Shown here: positions 24,877-33,543 of the stretch, one piece after another
Layout: each line of letters starts with the position of its first letter
Position numbering within the stretch: the first letter of the stretch is position 1
Assembly (NCBI GenBank): GCA_013003215.1
Contig: JABDKD010000125.1
Coordinates: 1 to 38,203, forward strand
DNA: 38,203 nt
Reading direction: 5' to 3'
Source: Pyrinomonadaceae bacterium
GTDB lineage: Bacteria > Acidobacteriota > Blastocatellia > Pyrinomonadales > Pyrinomonadaceae
Made by a program: the position numbers and the translations under genes
The notes under the pieces: generated by a model
Told to the model about the DNA's origin: nothing
Databases searched by the model: none
What the model saw: the letters and a program-made list of their open reading frames with translations, nothing else

Positions 24877-26595
24877 ATGCAGAACTCATTTCACTATTGG
24901 CTTCCGGACGAGCTCGACCACAAATTTGAGGACCTAAAAAGTGCCGCTTTTAGGGGCGACCTAATCAACCGGATTTGGGAAAAAGATGCTTCGGTCTGGA
25001 CGGATGATGGAGAGGACGAATGGCTCGGGTGGCTGGATATCGCTGAGAAAGAATTCGAAGAGCGGCAGAAGTACGAAGCTTTTGCCGATGAAGTTTCTTC
25101 CGCAGGTTTCGAGTCCGTGGTACTTCTCGGCATGGGCGGGTCTTCACTTTGTCCTGAAGTACTTGCGTTGACGTTCGGGAAACAGCAGTTTCATATCCTT
25201 GACTCCACGGTGCCCGCCCAGATCCGTGCGCTGGACTCAAAGCTGAATATTCCGAAGACTCTCTTTATTGTTGCAAGCAAGAGCGGCTCAACCTTGGAGC
25301 CGAATACATTCAAGGCGTACTTTTACAAACGCGTATGTGATGAGGTTGGAGAAGAAAACGCGGGAAGCCATTTCGTTGCGATCACCGATCCGGGCTCAAA
25401 ACTGGAAGAAGTCGCAATGCGGGAAAACTTCCGGGCGGTCTTCTATGGAGAGCCTACTGTTGGCGGAAGATTTTCTGCCCTTTCTGTTTTTGGCATGACG
25501 CCTGCCGCGGCGATGGGGATCGATGTCGAGAGTTTTCTTGGAAAAGCCATCCAGGCAGTTAGCGAAGCACGCGAATCCGCGGATCACAATACTGCCGCGA
25601 TGCTTGGCCTGATCATGGGGCTTTGCCACCGCGAAGGACGCGACAAGCTCACTATCTTTACGTCGCCCGAGATCTTTGATCTGGGAGCCTGGATGGAGCA
25701 GCTCATCGCCGAAAGTACAGGCAAGGAAGGAGTATCGATCGTGCCAGTCGACCTGGAGCCGCTTCAGCCCGGAGAAAGCTATGGGAATGACCGCCTGTTC
25801 GCTTTTCTTACAATGGAAGGAGACGAGCGGTTTGAAAGAGAAAAACTTGAGCTGTCGGATGAAAACCAGCCTTATGTAGCGGTCGAGTTGCCTTCTGTCG
25901 AAACATTGGGGCAGGAGTTCTTTCGCTGGGAATTTGCGACCGCGGTCGCCGGGTCTCTGATGGAAATCAATCCGTTCAACCAACCGGATGTAGAGTCAGC
26001 AAAAATCGAGGCGCGAAAGTTGACCGACGCGTATGAAAAAAGCGGAGAGCTGCCCGCGGATAATCCATTCCTGGTTTCGGGTGAATTTGCCTTTCATGGA
26101 GACAAAGAGCTTGCCGGTCGCATTGGCCAGAAGACGGATCCTGAAACACTTACTGTATTGCGGGAACATTTCAGGCGGATTCGAAAACGTGATTACTTTG
26201 CCATTCTTGCATATATCGAAATGAACGATTCTACCCGGGAACTGCTGCAGGAAATCCGTTCGCTGATCCTTGGGAAATATGGCGTCGCGACTTCTGTGGG
26301 ATTTGGGCCACGGTTTCTTCATTCAACCGGTCAGGCGTACAAGGGAGGTGCTGCAAACGGGGTCTTCCTGCAAATAACTTCCGATGATGCGAATGACCTG
26401 GATGTTCCAGAGAGCAACTATAGTTTTGGAGTTGTGAAAGCGGCGCAGTCGCGCGGTGATTTTGAGGTCCTGGTCGATCGCGGCAGACGCGCGTTGCGGG
26501 TTCATATGGGGTCGGATGTAACGAAAGGCCTGAGAGGGCTCGTGGATTTGATTCAAGAAGCTCTCGAAACTGAATCGCGGGCGGAGACGTCATAG
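24877..26595 (+). CDS. pgi: Glucose-6-phosphate isomerase (Tal-Pgi fusion type, isomerase only)
   Basis: 572 residues from the ATG at 24877; a GTG six codons earlier is possible, and no Shine-Dalgarno supports either. The SIS folds carry [30 protein letters not shown] and [12 protein letters not shown], and a later [24 protein letters not shown] and [10 protein letters not shown] correspond to the PGI active site. The sequence type matches the C-terminal isomerase half of bifunctional transaldolase/PGI proteins, but no transaldolase domain is joined; the 26 open codons upstream do not resemble one. It interconverts glucose 6-phosphate and fructose 6-phosphate. The acyl-CoA dehydrogenase starts 2 nt later. 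Confidence 0.9.
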   Translation: MQNSFHYWLPDELDHKFEDLKSAAFRGDLINRIWEKDASVWTDDGEDEWLGWLDIAEKEFEERQKYEAFADEVSSAGFESVVLLGMGGSSLCPEVLALTFGKQQFHILDSTVPAQIRALDSKLNIPKTLFIVASKSGSTLEPNTFKAYFYKRVCDEVGEENAGSHFVAITDPGSKLEEVAMRENFRAVFYGEPTVGGRFSALSVFGMTPAAAMGIDVESFLGKAIQAVSEARESADHNTAAMLGLIMGLCHREGRDKLTIFTSPEIFDLGAWMEQLIAESTGKEGVSIVPVDLEPLQPGESYGNDRLFAFLTMEGDERFEREKLELSDENQPYVAVELPSVETLGQEFFRWEFATAVAGSLMEINPFNQPDVESAKIEARKLTDAYEKSGELPADNPFLVSGEFAFHGDKELAGRIGQKTDPETLTVLREHFRRIRKRDYFAILAYIEMNDSTRELLQEIRSLILGKYGVATSVGFGPRFLHSTGQAYKGGAANGVFLQITSDDANDLDVPESNYSFGVVKAAQSRGDFEVLVDRGRRALRVHMGSDVTKGLRGLVDLIQEALETESRAETS

Positions 26596-26597
26596 CT

Positions 26598-27788
26598 ATG
26601 GATTTCAAACATTCCGAGCGATCTTTGTCTACGGCGCAAAAGCTTCTTTCGTTTATGAAGGAGCACATAAATCCTAACGAACAGCGGTACCGGGAAGAAG
26701 TCGATGCCGGTGATCGCTGGGCACCGGTCCAGTTAATAGAGGAGCTCAAGGCGAAGGCGAAAGAGGAAAAGCTTTGGAATCTATTCCTACCGGACATCTC
26801 CGGACTTTCTAACGTTGATTACGCGCCCCTCGCAGAAATCATGGGCCAGGTTTACTGGTGTTCGGAAGTGTTCAATTGTTCGGCTCCTGACACGGGCAAT
26901 ATGGAGCTGCTGCATATGTACGGCAGTGAGGCGCAGAAGATGGAGTTCCTGGGTCCGCTACTGGAAGGAAACATTCGTTCCTGTTTTTCGATGACCGAGC
27001 CCGATATTGCCTCATCCGATGCTACGAACATACGCGGGTTGATCAAAAGAGACGGTGACCACTATTTGGTGAACGGTAAGAAGTGGTGGTCAACAGGTGC
27101 GGGGGACCGCAGATGTAAGTTCGCCATTTTTATGGGGAAGACCGATCCCGAAGCTTCAGTCTACAGACAGCAGTCAATGATCATTGTTCCGCTGGATGCG
27201 GAAGGGGTTGTTATCGAACGAATGCTAGATGTGTTTGGCTACGATGACGCGCCAAATGGTCACGCGGAAATCAGTTTCAACGATGTCAGGGTGCCGGCCG
27301 AAAACCTCATCCTGGGTGAAGGCAAGGGATTCGAGATCGCACAGGGAAGACTCGGACCCGGAAGGGTGCATCATTCAATGCGTTTGATCGGCCTTGCAGA
27401 ACGCGCGCTCGAGTCGATGAAAGAACGGGCTTCGGAACGGAGTCCATTTGGAAAGCCGCTGATTGAGCGTGGATTGATAAGACATTGGATTGCAGAATCA
27501 CGATGTGAAATCGACGCGGCAAGAATGCTTGTTCTAAAGACCGCGTGGATGATGGACACCCATGGAAACAAATCTGCGAGAAAAGAGATCGCCATGATCA
27601 AGGCAATTGTTCCGCAAATGGCTTCCAACGTCATCGACCGTGCCATCCAGGTCCACGGAGGAGCGGGTGTTTGCCAGGATACCTTCCTGCCTTTTGCTTA
27701 TACTATTTCCAGAATGCTTCGTATCGCGGACGGACCGGACGAGGTGCACTTCGAGACGGTCGCAAAGTGGGAATTGAAAGGTCAATAA
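26598..27788 (+). CDS. ACAD10/11-type acyl-CoA dehydrogenase
   Basis: A 396-residue FAD enzyme. The segment [16 protein letters not shown] binds FAD and substrate, [12 protein letters not shown] is the FAD sandwich, and the C-terminal [15 protein letters not shown] and [10 protein letters not shown] hold the catalytic region. The motifs SSDATNI, GRLGPGR.HH and DGPDEVH place it with mammalian ACAD10/ACAD11 and not with the short- or medium-chain enzymes. In mammals that half removes phosphate from the 4-phosphoacyl-CoA made by the fused kinase; here the kinase is a separate gene at 18783. It is 2 nt behind pgi, so co-transcribed. Its end overlaps the convergent hydrolase gene by 7 bp. Confidence 0.93.
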   Translation: MDFKHSERSLSTAQKLLSFMKEHINPNEQRYREEVDAGDRWAPVQLIEELKAKAKEEKLWNLFLPDISGLSNVDYAPLAEIMGQVYWCSEVFNCSAPDTGNMELLHMYGSEAQKMEFLGPLLEGNIRSCFSMTEPDIASSDATNIRGLIKRDGDHYLVNGKKWWSTGAGDRRCKFAIFMGKTDPEASVYRQQSMIIVPLDAEGVVIERMLDVFGYDDAPNGHAEISFNDVRVPAENLILGEGKGFEIAQGRLGPGRVHHSMRLIGLAERALESMKERASERSPFGKPLIERGLIRHWIAESRCEIDAARMLVLKTAWMMDTHGNKSARKEIAMIKAIVPQMASNVIDRAIQVHGGAGVCQDTFLPFAYTISRMLRIADGPDEVHFETVAKWELKGQ

Positions 27789-29011
27789 TAGATCAGATTT
27801 GATTTGGAGCCGTCGGGATTGGTAACCCTTATCCTTCGCGAGCGCTCTGTACCGACCTTGCCGGCGGGTAGCGCAACAACGATCTGCGATTCCGAACTCG
27901 AGACGACCACACATCCAACAGTCCCCAGACGTACCACAGATCCGATTGTGAATCCTCCGCCATTTATCTGTAATGTGTACCGCTTTGCTGTTTGCCCCGC
28001 GTAGGGTCTTGTCGTCACTTCTGCTTTCCGAAGAAACTTTACATCCGAAATAAAAACTTCGCTTTCGGCGTTTTCCAGAAGTGCATCCCATACCGGCTTA
28101 TACACTGGAACCCCGTCTTCATAAACGAGTCTCTGATCGACGGCCACACAACCATGGTGGTTGCCGCATTCCCTGGTACTTGTGTACGAATTGCTTTCTA
28201 CAAGAACACCCGTCGCGTCGTCCGCATTAACGAGCCGGCCAAACCTGTCGATTCCGAACAGCGGCCACGAGATCGTGCTTGCGGTTTCAAAGTTCACCAG
28301 CTCGTCATTTGTATGGGAAAACGCCCTGAACTTGTCAGGTGTGGAAGCGTTTGGGGTTGTTTCGGGCATCGATATCCAGTTGGCCGGCATTCCAAGTGCG
28401 CCGCTGAAGTCGTTGGCTGCAAACATAAGTGCTCTTCTGACCGGTCTAAAACGGCCAAGGATACCGGCATGCCCACCGCCTTGCGAGTGGCCGGCAACGA
28501 CGATCTTTGTCCAGGCGGTTTCGCCAGTGTCGAGGAACTGTCCCCAGTCTTCTGATGGGCGTTCAGTATTCAAATATTGCAACAACTTGATCAATCTGTT
28601 TTCAATGGAGTTAGCCCGGCTGACGTCCACCAGGGATCCGCGGTCAGTTCCATCGATTATCTCGAGTCGTACATCGGCATGGCAGTCAAGGGTGCCCTGC
28701 CTGCATAGGAAATTAACCGCCTCATCATTGGGATAATTCAAGCCAATTGAATGAAACCCGAGCTCCGCTGCGTTTCTTATGATCTCGCGGTAAACGAAGG
28801 GGACACCGCCGGTGCCCGGAAAAAAGACAACAAGTACGTTCTTACTCGGAACGGAAGGGTTGATCGCAAAAAAATGATTGTTTAGGTTTATGTCTATTTC
28901 GTTGTCGGTGTCCTGAGGCGCGACAAATCCGGTTTGGATTTGTCCTGTTGCATCGAAACACAAGGACAAGCAAAGGATGCAAATAAGAATAGTTTTCGAA
29001 AAAAACAGCAT
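27782..29011 (-). CDS. Secreted alpha/beta hydrolase with C-terminal IPT/TIG-like domain
   Basis: About 409 residues from the ATG at 29011, where a signal peptide begins (ending DATGQ); the longer open frame to 29083 is unlikely. The hydrolase part has [12 protein letters not shown] as the oxyanion region and [13 protein letters not shown] with the nucleophile Ser in GHSQG. Candidate acid and base residues lie in FSHTNDELV and the stretch near ECGNHHGC. The last 90 residues ([29 protein letters not shown]) form an IPT/TIG-like immunoglobulin domain. Substrate unknown. It is convergent with the dehydrogenase by 7 bp and divergent from the GNAT gene. Confidence 0.78.
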   Translation of the reverse strand: MLFFSKTILICILCLSLCFDATGQIQTGFVAPQDTDNEIDINLNNHFFAINPSVPSKNVLVVFFPGTGGVPFVYREIIRNAAELGFHSIGLNYPNDEAVNFLCRQGTLDCHADVRLEIIDGTDRGSLVDVSRANSIENRLIKLLQYLNTERPSEDWGQFLDTGETAWTKIVVAGHSQGGGHAGILGRFRPVRRALMFAANDFSGALGMPANWISMPETTPNASTPDKFRAFSHTNDELVNFETASTISWPLFGIDRFGRLVNADDATGVLVESNSYTSTRECGNHHGCVAVDQRLVYEDGVPVYKPVWDALLENAESEVFISDVKFLRKAEVTTRPYAGQTAKRYTLQINGGGFTIGSVVRLGTVGCVVVSSSESQIVVALPAGKVGTERSRRIRVTNPDGSKSNLIYY

Positions 29012-29087
29012 AAATCTAGAAAAATGGTGTAGCCGGTAGTAAGATGAGCAAAACAGTAAAATGGTCTGAAAATCCCAAGGCAAGGTT

Positions 29088-29579
29088 ATGTTCGAGATTC
29101 GAAAAGCTGAAAAGACTGATGCTGACCAAGTGGCCGAAATCTACAACTATTACATTAAGAATACTCACCACACTTTTGAAACGGAAGAACTCTCGGAGGA
29201 GATGGCTGCTGCAAGGATAGTTGCGGTAAACAAGAGGTACCCCTTTCTTGTTGCGGATGACAATGGCGAAATTGCCGGTTATGCGTACGCGGTCCGGTTC
29301 AAGCTGCGGGAGGCATACGAGCACTCCGCGGAGGTATCCATCTATGTAAGGAACGATTCGAAGCAGCGGGGAGTCGGCACACAGCTATATGAAAAGCTTT
29401 TCGAAGAACTCGAAGACACCCACGTTCATGCGATCATTGCCGGCATCGCGTTACCGAACGACATGAGTATCAAATTTCATGAAAAACTGGGATTCCAGAA
29501 AGTGGCGCATTTTCGTGAAGTTGGTTACAAGCTCGGCCGATGGATAGATGTTGGCTACTGGGAAAAGATGAACTACTAA
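29088..29579 (+). CDS. GNAT N-acetyltransferase, phosphinothricin/methionine sulfoximine type
   Basis: 163 residues. It has the COG1247 pattern: IRKAEKTDADQVAEIYNYYI at the start, FLVADDNGEIAGYAYAV, then SIYVRNDSKQRGVGTQLY with the acetyl-CoA loop QRGVGT, and a C-terminal FHEKLGFQKVAHFREVGYK. These enzymes acetylate phosphinothricin or methionine sulfoximine, but native substrates of many members are unknown. AAGG precedes the ATG closely. It is divergent from the hydrolase gene. The stop codon is followed by two heptamer arrays. Confidence 0.9.
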   Translation: MFEIRKAEKTDADQVAEIYNYYIKNTHHTFETEELSEEMAAARIVAVNKRYPFLVADDNGEIAGYAYAVRFKLREAYEHSAEVSIYVRNDSKQRGVGTQLYEKLFEELEDTHVHAIIAGIALPNDMSIKFHEKLGFQKVAHFREVGYKLGRWIDVGYWEKMNY

Positions 29580-29580
29580 A

Positions 29581-29669
29581 CCATTGACCATTGACCATTG
29601 ACCAAATATCTTACGCTAACCGCTAACCGCTAACCGCTAACCGCTAACCGCTAACCGCTAACCGCTCAG
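29581..29669 (+). repeat. CCATTGA and CGCTAAC heptamer arrays after the GNAT gene
   Basis: Three CCATTGA units (29581-29603) start one base after the stop codon; seven perfect CGCTAAC units (29614-29662) plus one degenerate copy follow to 29669. The two arrays have the same period but different sequence. The perfect copies point to recent slippage or expansion. Confidence 0.95.
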
Positions 29670-29739
29670 CTATTCATTCATTCTGACGTTTCCATGACAG
29701 ATTCTGTGTCAAAAAGATGTTAAACAATGCAAAAAACTG

Positions 29740-29769
29740 TTGACACATGTTTAGCAGATGGTGTAGCTT
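29740..29769 (+). promoter_or_regulatory. Putative promoter of the pil operon
   Basis: A perfect -35 TTGACA (29740-29745) follows an A-rich stretch. A poor -10 candidate, TAGCTT (29764-29769), lies 18 bp away. It is about 305 nt before the pilM ATG and is the only good -35 seen in the gap, so a long leader is implied. An imperfect TGACA-N7-TGTCA repeat lies upstream (29695-29711). Confidence 0.4.
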
Positions 29770-29770
29770 A

Positions 29771-30073
29771 GTTAATGACAGCACTAGACGGTGTTGTGTC
29801 CTGTCGCCTTAGAGTAAACGTTTTTCGAGTTACGCGCGGGAAGTATTACCCCCCAAATCAGCGCGAATAAAAACGAACAATGGGAACCCGGTTTTAATCA
29901 TTCAGTTTGACCTATCGAAAATCCTGTCTTTCCTGTCAATCCGATCAAAGGCGACAACATACCTACAAAGAACCGGTTCCCAATTTCAATTTTGAAAAAC
30001 AAACTTACAACAAAGCATCCCAGGATATCGGTTGCAGGGATTGGCTTTAGAGCTGAAAGGAGTAAAGAAGATA
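29771..30073 (+). promoter_or_regulatory. Structured long leader upstream of pilM
   Basis: A 300-nt gene-free stretch. GACAG (29777-29781) can pair with CTGTC (29801-29805). A longer stem joins TGGGAACCCGGTT (29881-29893) with AACCGGTTCCCAA (29971-29983), with one bulged C. AAAGGAG at 30057-30063 serves pilM. I compared it mentally with the GEMM c-di-GMP motif and did not recognise it; no other riboswitch class was recognised. Confidence 0.35.
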
Positions 30074-31135
30074 ATGCTATTCGGTAAAAAGAAAAGCGTT
30101 GCCGGTTTGGATGTCGGCTCAAGTTCCGTAAAGGTAGTTGAGCTCGATGGAAAAATCAACAACCTGAGTTTGGTAAGCCTGGGCTTCGAGAATCTGCCTG
30201 ACGACACAGTAGTTGATGGACAGATTATGGAGCTCAATGCAGTTTCCGAGGTGATTCAGAATGTTTGTTCCGATCACAAGATAAACGCGAACCAGGTTGT
30301 AACAGGTGTTAGCGGCCACTCGGTGATCATTAAGAACATTGTTCTACCGGCGATGTCGCGAGACGAACTTGAAGAGTCGATCGACTGGCACGCCGAAGAA
30401 CACATTCCGTATGACCTTTCAGATGTAAGCCTCGATTACCACATCACAGCTGAGGACGATGAAGCCACTAGCGTGATGATCGCCGCATGCAAAAAGGAAA
30501 GGCTCGACAACATCAAGCAGGCCATCCAGCTCTCCGGAAAAGCTCCGGTAGTAATAGATGTTGATACATTCGCACTTCAAAACTGCTACGAAGTCAATTA
30601 CCAACCGGATCCTTCACAGGTTGTTACATTGCTAAATATCGGTGCCTCAACCATGAACGTAAACATCGTTCAGGGTACACAGTCGCTGTTTACGCGTGAC
30701 ATCACTGTAGGCGGAAGCCAGTTCACAGACATTCTTCAAAAGAGCCTCGGATACAGCTTTGAACAAGCTGAAGCCGTTAAGCGCGGTGTTGCCGAAGCGA
30801 TGGAAGATGTTGAAGAGAAATCGATCGAGCCCTTGATGAACAATGTGACCGACATGGTCGCAATGGAAATTCAGAAGACGTTTGACTTCTATAGAGCGAC
30901 GGCTGAAGACGACGATCTGGCAGTAGACAAGATTCTCATCTCAGGTGGTGGCTCAAAGCTCGTTGGATTGTCAGAGGATCTTGCTTCGAAACTGGAAGTT
31001 CCGGTTGAGGTACTCGATCCGTTCCGCCAGATCAAGGTAGACACCAGAAAATTTGACCCGGATTACCTAAGTGAAATTATGCCGGAAATGGCTGTAGCTG
31101 TAGGACTTGCTATCAGGGGAGTTGAAGCAAAATGA
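30074..31135 (+). CDS. pilM: Type IV pilus assembly ATPase-fold protein PilM
   Basis: 353 residues, an actin-like (ASKHA) cytoplasmic protein that anchors PilN and the inner-membrane alignment complex. It starts KKKSVAGLDVGSSSVKVVEL and contains LPAMSRDELEESIDWHAEEHIPYDL, LLNIGASTMNVNIVQG and ILISGGGSKLVGL, all PilM/FtsA-like. I chose the ATG at 30074, preceded by AAAGGAG with good spacing, over an upstream in-frame ATG at 30032. Its stop overlaps pilN as ATGA. Confidence 0.95.
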   Translation: MLFGKKKSVAGLDVGSSSVKVVELDGKINNLSLVSLGFENLPDDTVVDGQIMELNAVSEVIQNVCSDHKINANQVVTGVSGHSVIIKNIVLPAMSRDELEESIDWHAEEHIPYDLSDVSLDYHITAEDDEATSVMIAACKKERLDNIKQAIQLSGKAPVVIDVDTFALQNCYEVNYQPDPSQVVTLLNIGASTMNVNIVQGTQSLFTRDITVGGSQFTDILQKSLGYSFEQAEAVKRGVAEAMEDVEEKSIEPLMNNVTDMVAMEIQKTFDFYRATAEDDDLAVDKILISGGGSKLVGLSEDLASKLEVPVEVLDPFRQIKVDTRKFDPDYLSEIMPEMAVAVGLAIRGVEAK

Positions 31136-31854
31136 TAAGAATTAACCTCTTAAACTCTGTTACCGAACGACAAGGCAGCGCCGTTGTCACGGTTGAAAAG
31201 AAGGTCGGCAGTCCGATGTCGCGCTTCCTGCTAATGGGAGTTGCAGTCTTTGTTCTTACAACCGCCGTGATTGGTTGGGACGTGATCAGCACAACGAGGG
31301 CGAAGTCCTTCGCTGACGCCGAACTCGCTCAAGAGAAGAAGAAAGCGGCCGAACTCGAAGCTGTTATGAAAGAGCAGAAAGAGCTCGAGAACAAGATCAA
31401 GAACATCGATCTGCGCATCGAGGCGATCAAAAAGCTCCGCAATGAGCAGGCAGGCCCGAGCGCCGTACTCGAATCGATTCGGGAACGGATCGGTATGACG
31501 CCCGATATTTATCTCGCCAGCGTTGACCAGAAAGGCGAACAGCTGACGATTAAGGGTAGCTCCAGAAATGAATCCGCGGTTACACAGTTTGGTCGAAGCC
31601 TGGAATTCTCTTCTGGTCTGTTTTCCAATCTGAGTATCGAAACCCAGCGTAAGGAGCTTGATGCGCAAACCGCATCTGCAACGCCGGGCGGTGAGATTCC
31701 GAAGATCGAGGTAATCGACTTCACGATTCGCTGTGCGTATACGCCTGATCGCGGAAAGACCGATGACGAGACGCTCAGCGCCTCTAATGACGATAGAAAA
31801 TCCCAACCGGCAAAAGGCGATCAGCCGCAGGTCGGACTTTCGGCGGATAACTAG
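31132..31854 (+). CDS. pilN: Type IV pilus assembly protein PilN
   Basis: 240 residues. The N-terminus MIRINLLNSVTE is the conserved PilN segment that binds PilM. One membrane span follows (about 30-50, FLLMGVAVFVLTTAVIGWDV), then a coiled coil (about 60-105) and a periplasmic ferredoxin-like domain. The C-terminal 30 residues are acidic and probably disordered. It overlaps pilM by 4 nt (ATGA), which indicates translational coupling. Confidence 0.93.
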   Translation: MIRINLLNSVTERQGSAVVTVEKKVGSPMSRFLLMGVAVFVLTTAVIGWDVISTTRAKSFADAELAQEKKKAAELEAVMKEQKELENKIKNIDLRIEAIKKLRNEQAGPSAVLESIRERIGMTPDIYLASVDQKGEQLTIKGSSRNESAVTQFGRSLEFSSGLFSNLSIETQRKELDAQTASATPGGEIPKIEVIDFTIRCAYTPDRGKTDDETLSASNDDRKSQPAKGDQPQVGLSADN

Positions 31855-31909
31855 GCCGAACACTTAGTAAGTAGAAGTTTTACGCAAAACTACCTAAAGG
31901 TATCGAACA

Positions 31910-32632
31910 ATGGAAAAACTCAAATCACTAGCCTGGCACTGGCAACTAGTCATCTTGATCAGCTTCGGAGCGATTGTCTATCTGATGGTCTGGTACTTCG
32001 TGACAAGCGGAACAAGAGCCGAAATCCAAGCGGTTAACGATCAGGTTGCTCAACTTAGGGCACGAAATCAAGCCGCAAAGATCGCAACGCAGCGAATTAA
32101 CGAATTCCGGACTCTTTACGCCACAAAAGAAGAAGAGTACGACGAGCTAAAGGTCTTGTTGCCGGAACAGCGTGAGATTACAAACGTACTGCAAGGTCTT
32201 CAGGACACTGCCAGAGAATCAAGGCTAATCGTAAACCGATTCTCGCCAAGAGATGATTCTCAACAGGACTTCATCATGGCGAAGCCCGTGGAAGTTGAGG
32301 TTGATAGTAACTTCAACAACCTTCGTGACTTCTTCGACAAGATGGCGAAACTCCAGAGAATCGTTTCGATCACGGACTTTAGCCTTAAGCAGCTCGAGAA
32401 ACAAAGTGCTGGGAAGACACTTCACGCCCAGTTCCTTCTCACAGCCTATTATGCTTCACCGGATGATCTGGACAATATCGCAAGTCCAGTCCAAATCGGC
32501 CCCGACGGAAAACCTGTTCTCGGACCGGATGGTAAGCCATTACCAGCGGCTCCGGCGCCGGGAGCGCCAGCTCCGGGTGCACCGGTTCCAGGTGCCCCTG
32601 CAGCACCGCCCGCAGCGCCTGCCGGTCAGTAA
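31910..32632 (+). CDS. pilO: Type IV pilus assembly protein PilO
   Basis: 240 residues: a cytoplasmic N-terminus with one membrane span (about 12-33), a coiled coil (about 40-85), then the globular domain with NVLQGLQDTARESRLIVNRFSP and DFFDKMAKLQRIVSI, the PilO signature. The last 40 residues are a low-complexity Pro/Ala/Gly tail, longer than usual. AAAGG lies 12 nt before the ATG. The gap after pilN is 55 nt. Confidence 0.92.
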   Translation: MEKLKSLAWHWQLVILISFGAIVYLMVWYFVTSGTRAEIQAVNDQVAQLRARNQAAKIATQRINEFRTLYATKEEEYDELKVLLPEQREITNVLQGLQDTARESRLIVNRFSPRDDSQQDFIMAKPVEVEVDSNFNNLRDFFDKMAKLQRIVSITDFSLKQLEKQSAGKTLHAQFLLTAYYASPDDLDNIASPVQIGPDGKPVLGPDGKPLPAAPAPGAPAPGAPVPGAPAAPPAAPAGQ

Positions 32633-32673
32633 CTGAATTCTTATAAATGCAATCTTTTTACGAGAGAAAAGCG

Positions 32674-33453
32674 ATGAAGAACAAATTAACTATAAAACGA
32701 ATCCTGGGTTTTGCGGCCGGACTGGTAATGCTCGTAATTGCCGCAGGCAGCTTTACGGAAGCTTCGGCACAGAGCCGGGATCCGTTTGCTCAGCCGCCTT
32801 ACGCCAAGCCGAGAGTCGTTCGACCTTCCACAGGTTCGAGTGGCCCTGCAAAAGTCGGGACCAATCCTGTCAAGGTAAAGAAAGGACCGCAGGTAGTAGG
32901 AGCCCCTCCAATTGAAGCTCGAATTGACTACTACAAGAGAGTTCGCGAGCAAGCAGCGATCAACGGCCAACCGATTCCGAAGGTGACATCCGTACTATTG
33001 CTGGATGAAATGACGGTAACCGGTATCTTCAAGACGCCTCGTGGTTTCGCCGCTATGGTCGAAGCTACACCGATCAAGCTCTCGTACACGATCTATCCTG
33101 GCGAAAGATTCTTTGACGGTCAGCTCGTAGCAGTCGAAGAGAACAGGCTTGTATTCCGAAAAGTGACCAAATGGAGCAACGGCAAATTCGTCGCTTCAGT
33201 TCAAAATATGGCACTTCGAAAGTATTCGATGCAGCAGGACATTCAAGGAACTGCACCGAGCAATGACAAGAAATACACCCAAAGACCGCAGAGTGCGAAT
33301 GCTGAAAAGAAAGAAGCAGGTGCCTCTACGCCGGGAGTAATCGTCTCACCTCTTGAAGAAATGAACAGATCGAAAGAAAAGGAAGAGGCCGAGTCGGCAA
33401 AGAAATCGCCCAAAAAGAAGAAAGCCGTTTCAAAGAAAAGGCGGAAAAACTAG
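32674..33453 (+). CDS. pilP: Type IV pilus assembly protein PilP
   Basis: 259 residues from the ATG at 32674; a second start at 32647 is possible but less likely because the signal peptide begins at the later one (AGLVMLVIAAGSFTEASAQ). The periplasmic part contains SRDPFAQPP and the HEAT-like PilP strands VTSVLLLDEMTVTGIFKTPRGFAAMVEATP and YTIYPGERFFDGQLVAVEENRLVFRK. The tail is Lys-rich. PilP is usually a lipoprotein; no clear lipobox Cys is seen here. It links PilNO to the secretin. Confidence 0.9.
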   Translation: MKNKLTIKRILGFAAGLVMLVIAAGSFTEASAQSRDPFAQPPYAKPRVVRPSTGSSGPAKVGTNPVKVKKGPQVVGAPPIEARIDYYKRVREQAAINGQPIPKVTSVLLLDEMTVTGIFKTPRGFAAMVEATPIKLSYTIYPGERFFDGQLVAVEENRLVFRKVTKWSNGKFVASVQNMALRKYSMQQDIQGTAPSNDKKYTQRPQSANAEKKEAGASTPGVIVSPLEEMNRSKEKEEAESAKKSPKKKKAVSKKRRKN

Positions 33454-33543
33454 AGGGTATCAACAAGTTCTTAACTGCTCCGGATCCTACCGGGGCGAAT
33501 CACTAAACACTCTGACATGAGACCAACTCGTGAGGTAAGAAAC

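Noticed and set aside
25396..25983. A 195-codon minus-strand frame inside pgi.
   Set aside because: It is opposite the conserved isomerase core, with no matching family and no start signal.
29614..29669. Possible CRISPR-like array of CGCTAAC repeats.
   Set aside because: Units are 7 bp with no spacers and there are no cas genes; this is a simple tandem repeat.
29771..30073. Possible c-di-GMP (GEMM) riboswitch before pilM, suggested by the pilus context.
   Set aside because: The conserved GEMM motifs were not recognised by eye; the leader is reported only as structured.
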